Shown here piece by piece: positions 23,775 through 32,611 of a DNA stretch of 64,000 nucleotides (positions are counted from its first letter, which is position 1; each line of letters starts with the position of its first letter). The DNA lies in contig DASRAU010000027.1 in the NCBI GenBank assembly GCA_035638075.1, forward strand, positions 1 through 64,000, in the 5' to 3' direction. Origin of the DNA: DASRAU01 sp035638075. Its GTDB lineage: Bacteria > Acidobacteriota > Polarisedimenticolia > Gp22-AA2. Under the pieces are notes generated by a model. The model had not been told where the DNA came from. It searched no databases and worked only from the letters and a program-made list of their open reading frames with translations. The position numbers and the translations under genes are program-made.

Positions 23775-24910
23775 GCGGGCACTCCCAGCGATGCGTACAC
23801 GGCCTCGGTCTTCTCCACCATGCGCTCGATCGAGAACTCCGCCGCCCGGCGGCGGCCCGCGTCCGACAGGCGCTCGCGCAGCGGCGGGTCGGCGGCGAGC
23901 CGGTCCAGGGCGCGCGCCATCGCCGCAGCGTCCCCTGGAGGTGTCAACAGACCGTGGCGGGCATCTTCGATGATCTCCTCCACCCCGTCAAGGCTGCTCG
24001 AGACGACCGGCACCCCCGCTGCCATCGCTTCCTTGAGGACCGCCGGCGAACCCTCGCCGGAGATCGAGGCGAGGGCGAACAGGTCGAGCGCGGCGTAGAG
24101 ATCGGGCAGATCGTCGCGGAACCCGGCGAACAGCACCCGGCCGTCGAGCCCGAGCCGGGCGGCCAGCGCACGGAGCGCCTGCTCCTCGGCGCCGCGTCCC
24201 ACGACGACGAAGCGGGCCCGCGGCGCCGCACGCCCGAAGAGAGCGGCTGCCTCGAGGAAGCGGTCGATTCCCTTGTGGGCCGCCAGGTGTCCGACCGTGC
24301 CGACGAGGAGCGCATCGTCCGGGAAGCCGCCGGCCTGCAGCAGCGCGGCGCGCACCGGCTGGCGGCGCCCGGCGGCGAAGCGGGGGGCGTCGATCCCCGA
24401 ATGGACCACGGCGACGCGGGCCGGCTCGAGCCCCTGGCGCACGAGCGATCGACGGATCGCCTCGCTCACCGCGATCACCCGGTCGACCCCCCAGGAATAC
24501 TTCACGCGTCCGAGCACCGGGGGGCGGATCGGAAAGGAGACGCGCCGGGCCACCACCCCGCGCGCCCGGCAGAGGAAGGGCCGGGCGAGGAGCAGGAGCG
24601 CCGCCGCGTGGGCGGTGTGGGCGTGCACGAGCGCGGCCGAAGTCGCCGCCACGAGGCCCGCCAGTCGTCGGCCCGCGGCGAGGTCCCATTCGCCGCGCGC
24701 CGCGAACGCGACGGTCTCGATCCCTTCCGCCGCGGCGCGCTTCAGGAGCTCGCTTCCGGGCGGGGACACGACGACGGCACGCCGTCCCCGCGACTTCTGG
24801 CCGCGCGCCAGGAACAACGCCTGCGCTTCGCCTCCGCGCCAGCCGGTCTCCGTGCCGAGGTGCAGGACCGCGTGTCGGGAAGGCGCGGCGGCGCCGGAGG
24901 ACTCCGGCAT
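23771..24910 (-). CDS. GT4-family glycosyltransferase
   Basis: 379 residues from ATG 24910. GT-B fold: the N-domain has LGTETGWRGGEAQALFLARG and LVHAHTAHAAALL. The C-domain has VGTVGHLAAHKGIDRFLEA, FVVVGRGAEEQALR and the nucleotide-sugar loop SISGEGSPAVLKEAMAAG with a conserved Glu. It probably transfers a sugar to a lipid-linked or LPS-core acceptor on the cytoplasmic face. The longer frame upstream is shadow sequence over the GT2 gene. It is in an operon with the GT2 gene (8 bp gap) and the radical SAM gene (overlap). Confidence 0.88.
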   Translation of the reverse strand: MPESSGAAAPSRHAVLHLGTETGWRGGEAQALFLARGQKSRGRRAVVVSPPGSELLKRAAAEGIETVAFAARGEWDLAAGRRLAGLVAATSAALVHAHTAHAAALLLLARPFLCRARGVVARRVSFPIRPPVLGRVKYSWGVDRVIAVSEAIRRSLVRQGLEPARVAVVHSGIDAPRFAAGRRQPVRAALLQAGGFPDDALLVGTVGHLAAHKGIDRFLEAAALFGRAAPRARFVVVGRGAEEQALRALAARLGLDGRVLFAGFRDDLPDLYAALDLFALASISGEGSPAVLKEAMAAGVPVVSSSLDGVEEIIEDARHGLLTPPGDAAAMARALDRLAADPPLRERLSDAGRRRAAEFSIERMVEKTEAVYASLGVPA

Positions 24911-24918
24911 GGCGGGGG

Positions 24919-25827
24919 CTACCGGACTCTCCGGGCGCGCTCCTCGTCCACCATGCGCCCGATCTGCTCGCGCAGGAGAGGACCGGCCTCCGAGGGCGAG
25001 GGTCCCGCGGCGGTGGCGGAGTCGGCCGGGTGCGCCGCGCCGGCCGTGTCCGCAGCCCGGGCCGACGAGGCGGCGGTGCGCTGCATCTCCCACAGCCGCG
25101 CGTGCTTCAGGTAGACGGTGAACGCTCCGAGCATCGACAGCACGACGCCGTGCGTTCCCTCGAGGAAGCCGAAGCGCAGGAGGTACATGCGGATGAACCG
25201 CCCCAGCGGACGGAGGAGAATCTGCACGCCGTCGGTGCGCTTCCCTTCCTGGAACATCTGCCGCGCCCCCCACTCGCTGTACAGGTCGAGCTTGCGCCAG
25301 TACTGCGACCAGGAGCGGAACGTGTGGTGCTCGAGCGGGTGCTCGAGCGTCGGCAGCGGCCCGGGCAGATCGATCTCGGCGTGCACCTGGCGGTCCTGGT
25401 AGCGCGCCACGTCGCGGCGGAACAGGCGAATGACCCGGTCGGTCCCCCAGCCGCAGTGCCGGATCCGCTTTCCGAGGAAATGGTTGGCCCGGCGGATCCA
25501 GTAACCGTCCGCCGACGGGCCGTGCGCCAGCAGGTCCTGGAGCTCCTGTTGCAGCTCCGGCGCGACCCGCTCGTCGGCGTCGACCAGGAGCACCCACTCG
25601 TGCCGCGCCTGCGGGATGGCCCAGTTCTTCTGCTGCGCGGAGTAGCCGTACTCGCGCTGGACGACGCGCGCCCCGCGGGCGCGGGCGATCTCGACGGTGC
25701 GGTCGGTGCTGAAGGAGTCCACGACGAGCACCTCGTCCGCGAATGCCACCGAGGCGAGGCAGTCCTCGATCGTCTCCTCCTCGTTGAACGTGGGGATGAT
25801 GACGCTCAGCGGCCTCCCGGCGCTCAC
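24919..25827 (-). CDS. GT2-family glycosyltransferase (WaaE/KdtX-like)
   Basis: 302 residues from GTG 25827, which overlaps the previous stop (GTGA) and gives the typical start LSVIIPTFNEEETIEDCL. The metal-binding DxD is DADERV, and RHEWVLLVDADE resembles LPS-core beta-1,4-glucosyltransferases of the WaaE type. A long helical C-terminal part includes LRPLGRFIRMYLLRFGFLEG and GVVLSMLGAFTVYLKHARLWE. The sequence after about residue 260 is Ala-rich and variable. Precise sugar unknown. Confidence 0.85.
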   Translation of the reverse strand: MSAGRPLSVIIPTFNEEETIEDCLASVAFADEVLVVDSFSTDRTVEIARARGARVVQREYGYSAQQKNWAIPQARHEWVLLVDADERVAPELQQELQDLLAHGPSADGYWIRRANHFLGKRIRHCGWGTDRVIRLFRRDVARYQDRQVHAEIDLPGPLPTLEHPLEHHTFRSWSQYWRKLDLYSEWGARQMFQEGKRTDGVQILLRPLGRFIRMYLLRFGFLEGTHGVVLSMLGAFTVYLKHARLWEMQRTAASSARAADTAGAAHPADSATAAGPSPSEAGPLLREQIGRMVDEERARRVR

Positions 25828-26717
25828 GGCGCCCCCTTGGTTTTGGGCGGCGGCTTCGGTTTCGGGGCGGGAGACTTCTTCGCCGGCTCCCCCTTGCCCA
25901 GGTCCCCGAAGATCTTCTCGCCTTCCTTCGCCCGCCGCTTCTCGTAATCGGCGATCGCCGCCTGCGCCCGGCGGACGTAGTCCTCGTTGTCCGGGGCGCT
26001 CTTGAGGCGATCGAACGTCTCCTGCGCCTCGTCGCGCTTGTTGATCGAGAGCTGGCACGTGCCGAGGTCGAAGAGCAGTCGGGGCGACTGGGCGGCCACC
26101 GGGTAGTGATCGAGAGCGTACTTGTAGCGGTCGATGGCCGCGAAGTACACCTTGCGCCGCTGGTAGAAGCGGCCCACCATCCGCTCCTTCTCCGCCAGCC
26201 GCGCGTTGCACAGATCGATCGTCTGGCGCGCCCCTTCGGCATAGGGGCTCTGCGCGAAGTTCGTCTCGACCTTCTTCAGCTCGTCGATCGCCTTGAGCGT
26301 CATCGTCTGGTCGCGGTCGGGGGAGAGGACCTGCCGGAACATCGACTGCCCGACCATGAACTGCGCGTAGGCGGCCTGATCGTGCTGCGGGAAATAGGTC
26401 AGGAAGTTCTTGTAGGCGTTGAGCGCCTCGCCGTAGTTCAGTGAGCCGCCGTCCTTGAAGAAGGCGTCGGCGATCCCGAGCTGCACCTTCGGGAGGAGCT
26501 CGCGATCCTCGGGCGCGACCCGCGGCAGGATCTCCTGGAGGATCGTGCGCGCCTGCGTGTACCGCTTCTTCGCCATCTTGGCCATCGCCTCGTCGTAGGC
26601 CTCCTGCGGCGGCAGCACGACTTTCTTCTTCTTGGCGGCGGCGGGCGGCGCGGCAACTCCGGCGACGAGCAGGATCGCGCCGCCGGCCAGGATCGTGCGC
26701 CAGAAGCTCCGGGGCAT
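25824..26717 (-). CDS. Periplasmic TPR-repeat protein (BamD/YbgF-like)
   Basis: 297 residues. The N-terminal hydrophobic signal ends in APPAAA, followed by a Lys-rich stretch. No lipobox Cys is present, unlike true BamD. The body has TPR-like helical repeats of the form YDEAMAKMAKKRYTQAR, YGEALNAYKNFLTYFPQHDQAAYAQF and YFAAIDRYKYALDHYP. The C-terminus is Lys/Pro-rich. A scaffold role in envelope assembly is likely by family. A GTG directly before the ATG is an alternative start. It overlaps the GT2 gene start. Confidence 0.78.
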   Translation of the reverse strand: MPRSFWRTILAGGAILLVAGVAAPPAAAKKKKVVLPPQEAYDEAMAKMAKKRYTQARTILQEILPRVAPEDRELLPKVQLGIADAFFKDGGSLNYGEALNAYKNFLTYFPQHDQAAYAQFMVGQSMFRQVLSPDRDQTMTLKAIDELKKVETNFAQSPYAEGARQTIDLCNARLAEKERMVGRFYQRRKVYFAAIDRYKYALDHYPVAAQSPRLLFDLGTCQLSINKRDEAQETFDRLKSAPDNEDYVRRAQAAIADYEKRRAKEGEKIFGDLGKGEPAKKSPAPKPKPPPKTKGAP

Positions 26718-26724
26718 CACGGCG

Positions 26725-27135
26725 TCAATCCAGGAGCCGGCGCAGCGCCGGCGGCAGCCGGCGCGGCCGGCCCGAGGCGTCGATGGCCGCGTGCGTGGTC
26801 GTTCCGGTCGCCAGCAGCCGGCCGTCGGCGATGCGCTCCAGCCGGTAGCCGAAGGTGGCGCGGACGGGCGACGTCGCCTCGATGGTCGTCGTGACCCGCA
26901 GCTCTTCGTCGTAGCGGGCGGGCGCGTGGTACGAGCAGGTCGCCTCGATCACCGGGAGGTAGAGGCCGCCCTCCTCGACCTCAGCGTAGGGAATGCCCGC
27001 TTCGCGCATCAGCTCGGTGCGGCCGATCTCGAACCAGACGAAGTGATTGCGGTGGTGCGCCACCCCCATGCGATCGACTTCGGGGTAACGCACGCGCAGC
27101 GTCACGACGCCCGCGCGCGGCCGGGACTCCGTCAC
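26725..27135 (-). CDS. 4-hydroxybenzoyl-CoA thioesterase family protein
   Basis: 136 residues from GTG 27135, overlapping the rpe stop (GTGA). It is a hot-dog-fold acyl-CoA thioesterase of the YbgC/4HBT type: RVRYPEVDRMGVAHHRNHFVWFEIGRTE carries the conserved Asp and His region (DxMGVAHHxxY-like, with Phe for Tyr). YbgC-type enzymes are linked to envelope or lipid functions. The substrate is not predictable here. Confidence 0.85.
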   Translation of the reverse strand: MTESRPRAGVVTLRVRYPEVDRMGVAHHRNHFVWFEIGRTELMREAGIPYAEVEEGGLYLPVIEATCSYHAPARYDEELRVTTTIEATSPVRATFGYRLERIADGRLLATGTTTHAAIDASGRPRRLPPALRRLLD

Positions 27136-27839
27136 CGCCCGCCCGGCCCCCGCGCGCAGAGTCCGGCGAGGGCGGCCGCGCGGGCGCGCGGATCCTTCCC
27201 GTCGAACACCGCCGAGCCGGCCACGAACAGCGTCGCGCCGGCATCCAGGAGCGCCGGCAGGTTGTCCGCGGCCACGCCGCCGTCCACTTCGATGCGCGTC
27301 TTGAGGCCGCGCGTCGCCAGCCGCCCGCGCAACTGCTCGCACTTCGGCACGACCGACGGCAGGAATTCCTGCCCGCCGAAGCCGGGGTTGACCGACATCA
27401 AAAGGACGTGGTCGAGGTCGGGCAGGATGTCATCGAGGGTGGCGAGCGGTGTGGCCGGGTTGAGGGCCACTCCGGCGAGCGCACCCAGGTCCCGGATGAG
27501 GTGCACCGTCCGGTGGAGGTGCGGGACGGCTTCCTGGTGCACCGAGATCATGTCGGCGCCGGCCTCGATGAAGCGCTCGATGTAGCGATCCGGCTCCTCG
27601 ATCATCAGGTGCACGTCGAGCGGCAGCGCCGAGGTCTTGCGAATCGACGCGACGACCGGCGGCCCGATGGTCAGGTTGGGAACGAAGTGCCCGTCCATGA
27701 CGTCGAGGTGCAGGAGGCCCGCCCCGCCTGCGGTCACGGCGGCGATCTCGTCCGCGAGATGCGCGAAATCGGCCGACAGGATCGACGGCGCCAGGGCCGG
27801 CCCCGGCGGCAGCGGCACGCTCGCGCGCCGGCCCTTCAT
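27132..27839 (-). CDS. rpe: Ribulose-phosphate 3-epimerase
   Basis: 235 residues. It interconverts ribulose-5-phosphate and xylulose-5-phosphate. Typical TIM-barrel segments are APSILSADFAHLADE, LHLDVMDGHFVPNLTIGP, DVHLMIEEPDRYI, MSVNPGFGGQEF and IEVDGGVAADN, containing the metal-binding His and Asp pairs. The ATG at 27839 overlaps the PASTA gene stop. The order fmt-PASTA-rpe resembles housekeeping operons in other bacteria. It may also supply pentose phosphates for C1 metabolism, but nothing here proves that. Confidence 0.95.
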   Translation of the reverse strand: MKGRRASVPLPPGPALAPSILSADFAHLADEIAAVTAGGAGLLHLDVMDGHFVPNLTIGPPVVASIRKTSALPLDVHLMIEEPDRYIERFIEAGADMISVHQEAVPHLHRTVHLIRDLGALAGVALNPATPLATLDDILPDLDHVLLMSVNPGFGGQEFLPSVVPKCEQLRGRLATRGLKTRIEVDGGVAADNLPALLDAGATLFVAGSAVFDGKDPRARAAALAGLCARGPGGR

Positions 27840-28591
27840 TCGCCCGTCCCCGCGAGCGTCAGCGACACGAGGTCTCCGGCACGCACCGGGAAGCCGGCTT
27901 CGGGACGCTGGGCCACGACCGTTCCCGGGGCGCCGGGCGCGTCGGGCTGGTGTCGCGCCGGACCGGGCCGGAGCCCGGCCCGCTGCAGGAAGCGCACCGC
28001 CTCGCTCTCCGGGCGTCCCGTGAGGTCGGGCATGACGTAGACCAGCGGGGGCCGCCCGCGGCTGACGAGAAGGGACACGCGACCGTCCTTGATGCCGGCG
28101 CCGCCGGCGGGGGGATCCTGGGCGATGACCTGGTCTTCGTCCTGTCGGGCCGACCACGCATAGACCTGTCCCGACATCCGGTAGCCCTGCTGCTGCAGGG
28201 CGATCTGCGCCCCCCGCGCGGCGCTGCCGCGCAGGTCCGGGATGACCGCCCCTTCCTCTCCGAGGCTCAGGACCACCTTCACCTTGCGCTCCGTCTTGAT
28301 CGTCGCGCCGGGCGCCGGCTCCTGCGCCAGGATGTGGCCCGCTTCGACGTGCGGGTCGTGCCGCTCGGCCACGGGCTCGAGCATCAGCGCCTGCTTGCGC
28401 AGCGCGACGGTCGCCTCGTCCGCCGTCATGCCGATCACCTCGGGGACCTGGATGTCGCCCCCCGAGACCGAGCGGCGCACGGTGACGTAGGCGCTCACCG
28501 CGGCGACCAGGACCAGCAGGGCGCCGACCACGGCGATCTTCAGCCCCGCCGAGGCCGATCGGCGCAGAATCAACCGGAAGTTTTCGTTCAT
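27836..28591 (-). CDS. Membrane-anchored protein with three PASTA domains
   Basis: 251 residues. One transmembrane helix (about 17-38) is followed by three PASTA repeats (about 47-112, 114-179, 183-248), each opening with VPEVIGM, IPDLRGS or MPDLTGR. PASTA domains bind peptidoglycan or muropeptides. No kinase domain is present, unlike PknB-type receptors. The ATG at 28591 is preferred over an upstream GTG because it directly precedes the membrane helix. A -10-like TACCAT (28688..28683, minus) with extended TGTGC could be its promoter. Confidence 0.85.
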   Translation of the reverse strand: MNENFRLILRRSASAGLKIAVVGALLVLVAAVSAYVTVRRSVSGGDIQVPEVIGMTADEATVALRKQALMLEPVAERHDPHVEAGHILAQEPAPGATIKTERKVKVVLSLGEEGAVIPDLRGSAARGAQIALQQQGYRMSGQVYAWSARQDEDQVIAQDPPAGGAGIKDGRVSLLVSRGRPPLVYVMPDLTGRPESEAVRFLQRAGLRPGPARHQPDAPGAPGTVVAQRPEAGFPVRAGDLVSLTLAGTGE

Positions 28592-28703
28592 CGGAATCCC
28601 GTCCGGCGGGATGCGGGCGTCTTCGTCGCCGCCGGCCTGCACGCCGGCGGAGCCTGCGTCCCGCGTGCGCACGGGAGCGGCGATGGTAGCACAGCGTTCC
28701 GCA

Positions 28704-29693
28704 TCAGGCGGGGGCGGTCAGGCGGTCACCGGACGCTATCAGCCGCCCATTCACCGCTTCGCGCGCCGTCACCGCGCGCCGCCCGGGAACCCGCAGCGAG
28801 CGGACGCCGAGTCGCGTGCCGCCGCCGCAGGCGACGACGAGCGTCTCCCCCGTCTCGAGCACCGTCCCCGGCTCGGGCGGCGCGCTGCCGGCCACCGGAG
28901 CGGCGAATTGGCCGATGAGCGCGGCGGCGGACGCGCCTGGCAGCGGCGCCGCCGCGAGGATCTGGACGCGTCCGTCGCGGAGCCCTGCCTCCGCCACGGG
29001 CCACGGCAGGCAGCCACGCACCCGGGCGGCAATGGCGGACGCCTCCTGGTTCCAGTCGATCCGGCCGTCCTCGCGCCGCAGCGGCGGGGCCCAGGTGGCG
29101 CGCGCATCGTCCTGACGCTCGGGGCTGACGGTCCCGCGCTCGATCCCCTCGAGCGTCTCGATCAGCAGATCGGCGCCCAAGCCCGCGAGGCGCGCCGTCA
29201 GCTCCCCCGCCGTCTCGTCCGGCCCGATGTCGCAGCGGCGCTCGAGCAGGATGGGTCCGGTGTCGAGACCACGCTCCATCTGCATCGTGCTGACGCCGGT
29301 GACGGTGTCGCCGGCGAGGATGGCGCGCGCGATCGGGGCCGCTCCGCGCCAGCGCGGCAGCAGCGATGCGTGCACGTTCACCGCCCCCCGGGGCGGCAGC
29401 GCGAGAACGGACTCTGGAAGGATCTGCCCGAACGCGACGACGACCAGGAGGTCGGGGCGAAGCGCCGCGAGGCGCTCGAGCACGCCCGGATCGCGCAGGC
29501 TCTCGGGCTCGGCGACATCGAGGCCGAAGGCCTGGGCGCATTGCTTGACCGGCGTGGCTTCGGGTTTCGACGCCCCGTGGCGGCGCGGACGGTCGGGGCG
29601 GGTGATGACGAGCGGCAGCGCGTGCCCCGTCGCCGCCAGCTTCTCGAGCGACGGCACGGCGAACGCGGGCGTGCCCATGAAGACGAGGCGCAT
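28704..29693 (-). CDS. fmt: Methionyl-tRNA formyltransferase
   Basis: 329 residues. It formylates initiator Met-tRNA using 10-formyl-tetrahydrofolate, showing that the organism also keeps folate C1 metabolism beside H4MPT. Features are RLVFMGTPAFAVPSL at the N-terminus, the catalytic VNVHASLLPRWRGAAPI, and TGVSTMQMERGLDTGPIL with the conserved Asp, followed by the C-terminal OB-like domain. Length is normal. It is in the usual pairing with def, but 238 bp separate them. Confidence 0.94.
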   Translation of the reverse strand: MRLVFMGTPAFAVPSLEKLAATGHALPLVITRPDRPRRHGASKPEATPVKQCAQAFGLDVAEPESLRDPGVLERLAALRPDLLVVVAFGQILPESVLALPPRGAVNVHASLLPRWRGAAPIARAILAGDTVTGVSTMQMERGLDTGPILLERRCDIGPDETAGELTARLAGLGADLLIETLEGIERGTVSPERQDDARATWAPPLRREDGRIDWNQEASAIAARVRGCLPWPVAEAGLRDGRVQILAAAPLPGASAAALIGQFAAPVAGSAPPEPGTVLETGETLVVACGGGTRLGVRSLRVPGRRAVTAREAVNGRLIASGDRLTAPA

Positions 29694-29931
29694 GGCGCCG
29701 GGTTAGGAGCCTGTCCGAGTCTTGGCATGGGTCGCGTTGGCCGCGCCGCGGGGTCGGCTGCGAGGCGCCGCGACGACGGCGATGCCTGTCATCTCCGAGG
29801 AGCGGGAACGAAGCAGACGGCCCCGCGCCGCGGCGAACCCTTCGGGCGCATGGGGGTTGCGGTACCCATCGTTGCTCGTCGTCATCGATGCTCCTGCATC
29901 GATTTCCTCCTCGCGCCTCGCCTGGGGCTCC
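29694..29931. other. Intergenic gap between def and fmt, no convincing gene
   Basis: A 60-codon open frame on the minus strand (29703..29885) has no recognisable family and no clear ribosome-binding site. GCATCGAT occurs twice near 29885-29900. I see no clear terminator or RNA structure. Confidence 0.4.
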
Positions 29932-30459
29932 TCAGCCGGGGGCGAGCTGCCAGTCCCCTGCCCGCATCTTCTTCTGGACCTTGCGCTTGATGAGCCGGCG
30001 CTTGAGCACGCTCAGGTGCTCGATGAACAGCCGCCCCTCGAGATGATCGATCTCGTGGTTGAAGGCGCGCGCCAGGAGGTTCCGGCCTTCGTAGGTCTGC
30101 CGCACTCCCTTGAGGTCCATCGCCTCGATGACCGCCCGATCGGGGCGGCGGCACCGCTCGCTGAAGCCGGGCAGGCTGAGACAGCCTTCGTCGTCGTCAT
30201 AGCCACCGTGGTTCTCGAGGATGCGGGGGTTGATCAGGATGAGGAGCTGTTTCGGATCCTCGCCGACCGAGAGATCGACGACGGCGATCCGTTTGCCGAC
30301 GCCCACCTGGTTTGCGGCGAGGCCGACGCCGGGAGCGGCGTGCATCGTCTCGATCATGTCCTGCACGAGGCGCTCGATGTCCGGAGTGATGTCGGCGACA
30401 TCCTCGGTCCGTGTGAGCAGCACTTCGTGCGGGTAACGGAGGATCGGAAGAATCGCCAT
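29932..30459 (-). CDS. def: Peptide deformylase
   Basis: 175 residues. It removes the N-formyl group from nascent proteins. All three family motifs are present: GVGLAANQVG (motif 1, near 44-53), EGCLSLP (motif 2, with the metal-binding Cys) and HEIDHLEG (motif 3, with two metal-binding His and the catalytic Glu). A Lys/Arg-rich tail follows. A well-formed promoter lies just 9 nt upstream of the start. Confidence 0.95.
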   Translation of the reverse strand: MAILPILRYPHEVLLTRTEDVADITPDIERLVQDMIETMHAAPGVGLAANQVGVGKRIAVVDLSVGEDPKQLLILINPRILENHGGYDDDEGCLSLPGFSERCRRPDRAVIEAMDLKGVRQTYEGRNLLARAFNHEIDHLEGRLFIEHLSVLKRRLIKRKVQKKMRAGDWQLAPG

Positions 30460-30468
30460 CGGGGCGCC

Positions 30469-30498
30469 TATCTATCACACGCCCCGGAGCCGGTTCAA
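30469..30498 (-). promoter_or_regulatory. Sigma70-like promoter of def
   Basis: Minus strand TTGAAC (30498..30493), 18 bp spacer, TAGATA (30474..30469) with extended TGA. The start codon at 30459 is 9 nt beyond the -10, so the transcript is probably almost leaderless. Confidence 0.55.
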
Positions 30499-30538
30499 CC
30501 TTGGCGCCCGGGCAGCCGGCCGCGGGTCAGGTGTCGCG

Positions 30539-32548
30539 CTACTGCCCGTCGTCGGACGGGTCGCGATGCGGATCCTTCGGCTTCGCCTGTCCCGTGCCGG
30601 GGGGGACCGGACTCTTCACCCCGGCCTGCGGCGGAGGATTCGGGTCGCTCGCCTGCGGAGAGGCCGGCGGATTCTGCGACGGGCGCGGCTCGGGAGTCGT
30701 CTTCGGATGCGCCGGCTTCGCGGCCCCGTGACCGCGTCCCTGCTTCGTCCCGTCCTCGCGACCCGAGGGGGTCGCCTGGGTCGACTGCTGGGGCGCGGGG
30801 ACCGGCGCGGGCGGCGGTGTCGGAACGGCCCGGGCTCCTCCGACCAGGCGGCCGACCGCCGGATCGTGAGGCGGCAGGGTGTTGCGCTGCGCCGCCGGAT
30901 CGCGCGGCACTCCCGGATCGCGCTGCGCCGCGGACGGATCATTGCGTCGCGCCGCGGACGGATCGTGACGCTGCGGGTGGGAGTTCGGCGCGCCGGACGC
31001 CTCGGGCGGGACGACCTCCAGGGGCGCGCGGGTGTTCGTGACATTCGACGGCCGCGCCGGCGTGGGACGCGGTGCGTGCGCGGAGGCCTGCGGCAGCGGA
31101 ATCGTCCCGGCCGGAGCCGGCCGCGGCGCGCCGTTGCGGGGCCGCCCGGGACCGGGCGCGCCGGCCGGGGCGGCCGCGCGCCGCTGCTCCTGCACCCGGA
31201 ACGAAACCGGCTCGCCCGACGAGGTGGTCGCCGCCGGAAGCGCGACGCGGCTGCGTCGCACCTGGTCGATCAGCGAGGACGGCTCGGTCTGGATGGCGAC
31301 CGCGCGCGGCGAGAGCGGCGCCGGAAGGCTCCGCGTCACCACGACCTCGGTGCCGCGCGGCAGCCTGTCCACCCGGCTGGCGGCGAGCGCACCGCGGCCG
31401 AATCGTCCCACCGGGACGAACTGCCACCCGCGCGGGTCGAGACGGGCCACGGGCACCGCCGGCTGGCTGAGGATCGCGGCGTCGTGGAAGACCGGCCGGT
31501 TCCAGTAGTTGAGCGGGCACCAGCCGACATGCGTCGTGGAGACGGCGAAGCTGACCCAGGCGCCGCTCCAGACGCGTCCCGGCACCCAGAACCAGCCCAC
31601 CGACGACGCGTAATCCCAGCGGCCGTAGTGATAGGGCGCCCATCCCCATGGGTCGTACGAAACCCAGACCCAGCCGCTCGGGTACCACGCCCATGTGCCG
31701 TGGGCGTAGGGCGCCCAGGCACCCGTGAAGACCGGCCGCCAGACGACACCGTAAGGGGCCAGCGTCGTCCACGTCCCATAGTACGACAGCTCGCGGACAT
31801 AGGGCCGGACCTCGACCGGCACCTCTTCGACTTCCCGCGGTGCGACGTGCCCGCCGGTCCAGGCCGAGAGACGCTCGTCGTGGAACAGGTCGAAGCCGTC
31901 GGTACGGGCGGTGTTGAACCGGCGCGGCTCGTCCGGCATCGCGCCGGCCGTCACACCGGCGCGCTGGCCCGAGCGGACCAGCACCGAGCCGCCGTCCCCC
32001 GAGAACTCGGCGACGCCGCTGTACGAGGCCACCCTCGTTCCGCCGCCGTCCGTCTCGATGCGGATCGATCCGCTCGACAGGAGATAGACCGACCCCGCTT
32101 CGGTGTCGATCTGGAAGACGCTGTCGGCGTCGGCCGCGTCGCGGTTGTCGACGCGGACCGCACCCTGGCGCAGCGCCAGGAGATTGGTCCGCTCGTAGCG
32201 GTTGTCGTAGTCGGCGAGATTGCGCAGCTCGAGGCGGGTGTCGGTGTCGAGGTACAGGATCGAGGAATCGGCCAGCTCGATCTCGGCCCGGCCATTGGTG
32301 GTCTGGATCGTGTCCCCGGCGATGAGCGCGGAGTTCACGGCGCCCGCGAGGATGTCTCCTTCGGAGGGCCGCTCGATGCTCAGCCCCTGCTCGACGAAGC
32401 GGACGCGCGCGTAGGTGCTGCCGACCTCTTCGTCCGGCTGCGCCGCGGCGGCGAAGCCGGCCGAGAGGACCCACGGCAGGATGGCTCCCGTCGCGACCGA
32501 CCAGCGACCCGCCCGACCCGACGCGCACACCACCCTGTTCGCCACCAT
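30539..32548 (-). CDS. Secreted FecR-domain / DUF6600-like protein
   Basis: 669 residues from ATG 32548 (GGAGAGG about 12 nt upstream). A signal peptide ends near SAGFAAAAQ. A FecR-like domain (about 40-190) has the TIQTTNGRAEIELADSSILYLD type of sequence. A Trp/Tyr/Gly-rich segment (about 250-340) with repeated GxWxPY and WGWAPYHYGRW units is typical of DUF6600. The C-terminal 230 residues are Pro/Arg/Ala-rich with degenerate tandem units such as DPSAARRN and DPSAAQRD. It is probably periplasmic or surface-located. Function unknown; no sigma/anti-sigma partner is adjacent. Confidence 0.8.
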   Translation of the reverse strand: MVANRVVCASGRAGRWSVATGAILPWVLSAGFAAAAQPDEEVGSTYARVRFVEQGLSIERPSEGDILAGAVNSALIAGDTIQTTNGRAEIELADSSILYLDTDTRLELRNLADYDNRYERTNLLALRQGAVRVDNRDAADADSVFQIDTEAGSVYLLSSGSIRIETDGGGTRVASYSGVAEFSGDGGSVLVRSGQRAGVTAGAMPDEPRRFNTARTDGFDLFHDERLSAWTGGHVAPREVEEVPVEVRPYVRELSYYGTWTTLAPYGVVWRPVFTGAWAPYAHGTWAWYPSGWVWVSYDPWGWAPYHYGRWDYASSVGWFWVPGRVWSGAWVSFAVSTTHVGWCPLNYWNRPVFHDAAILSQPAVPVARLDPRGWQFVPVGRFGRGALAASRVDRLPRGTEVVVTRSLPAPLSPRAVAIQTEPSSLIDQVRRSRVALPAATTSSGEPVSFRVQEQRRAAAPAGAPGPGRPRNGAPRPAPAGTIPLPQASAHAPRPTPARPSNVTNTRAPLEVVPPEASGAPNSHPQRHDPSAARRNDPSAAQRDPGVPRDPAAQRNTLPPHDPAVGRLVGGARAVPTPPPAPVPAPQQSTQATPSGREDGTKQGRGHGAAKPAHPKTTPEPRPSQNPPASPQASDPNPPPQAGVKSPVPPGTGQAKPKDPHRDPSDDGQ

Positions 32549-32611
32549 CTGAGGGCTGCCTCTCCGCCGTTGTCCTGTTGTTGGTGATGTTCCCCGGCCG
32601 GCCCCCCGTAA

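Noticed and set aside
29703..29885. 60-codon frame in the def-fmt gap
   Set aside because: No ribosome-binding site, no recognisable family and no promoter; kept only as an intergenic note.
30895..30975. Degenerate GGATCG-containing repeats in the FecR-like gene as a regulatory array
   Set aside because: They encode the repetitive DPSAA-type tail in frame, so protein-level repetition explains them.
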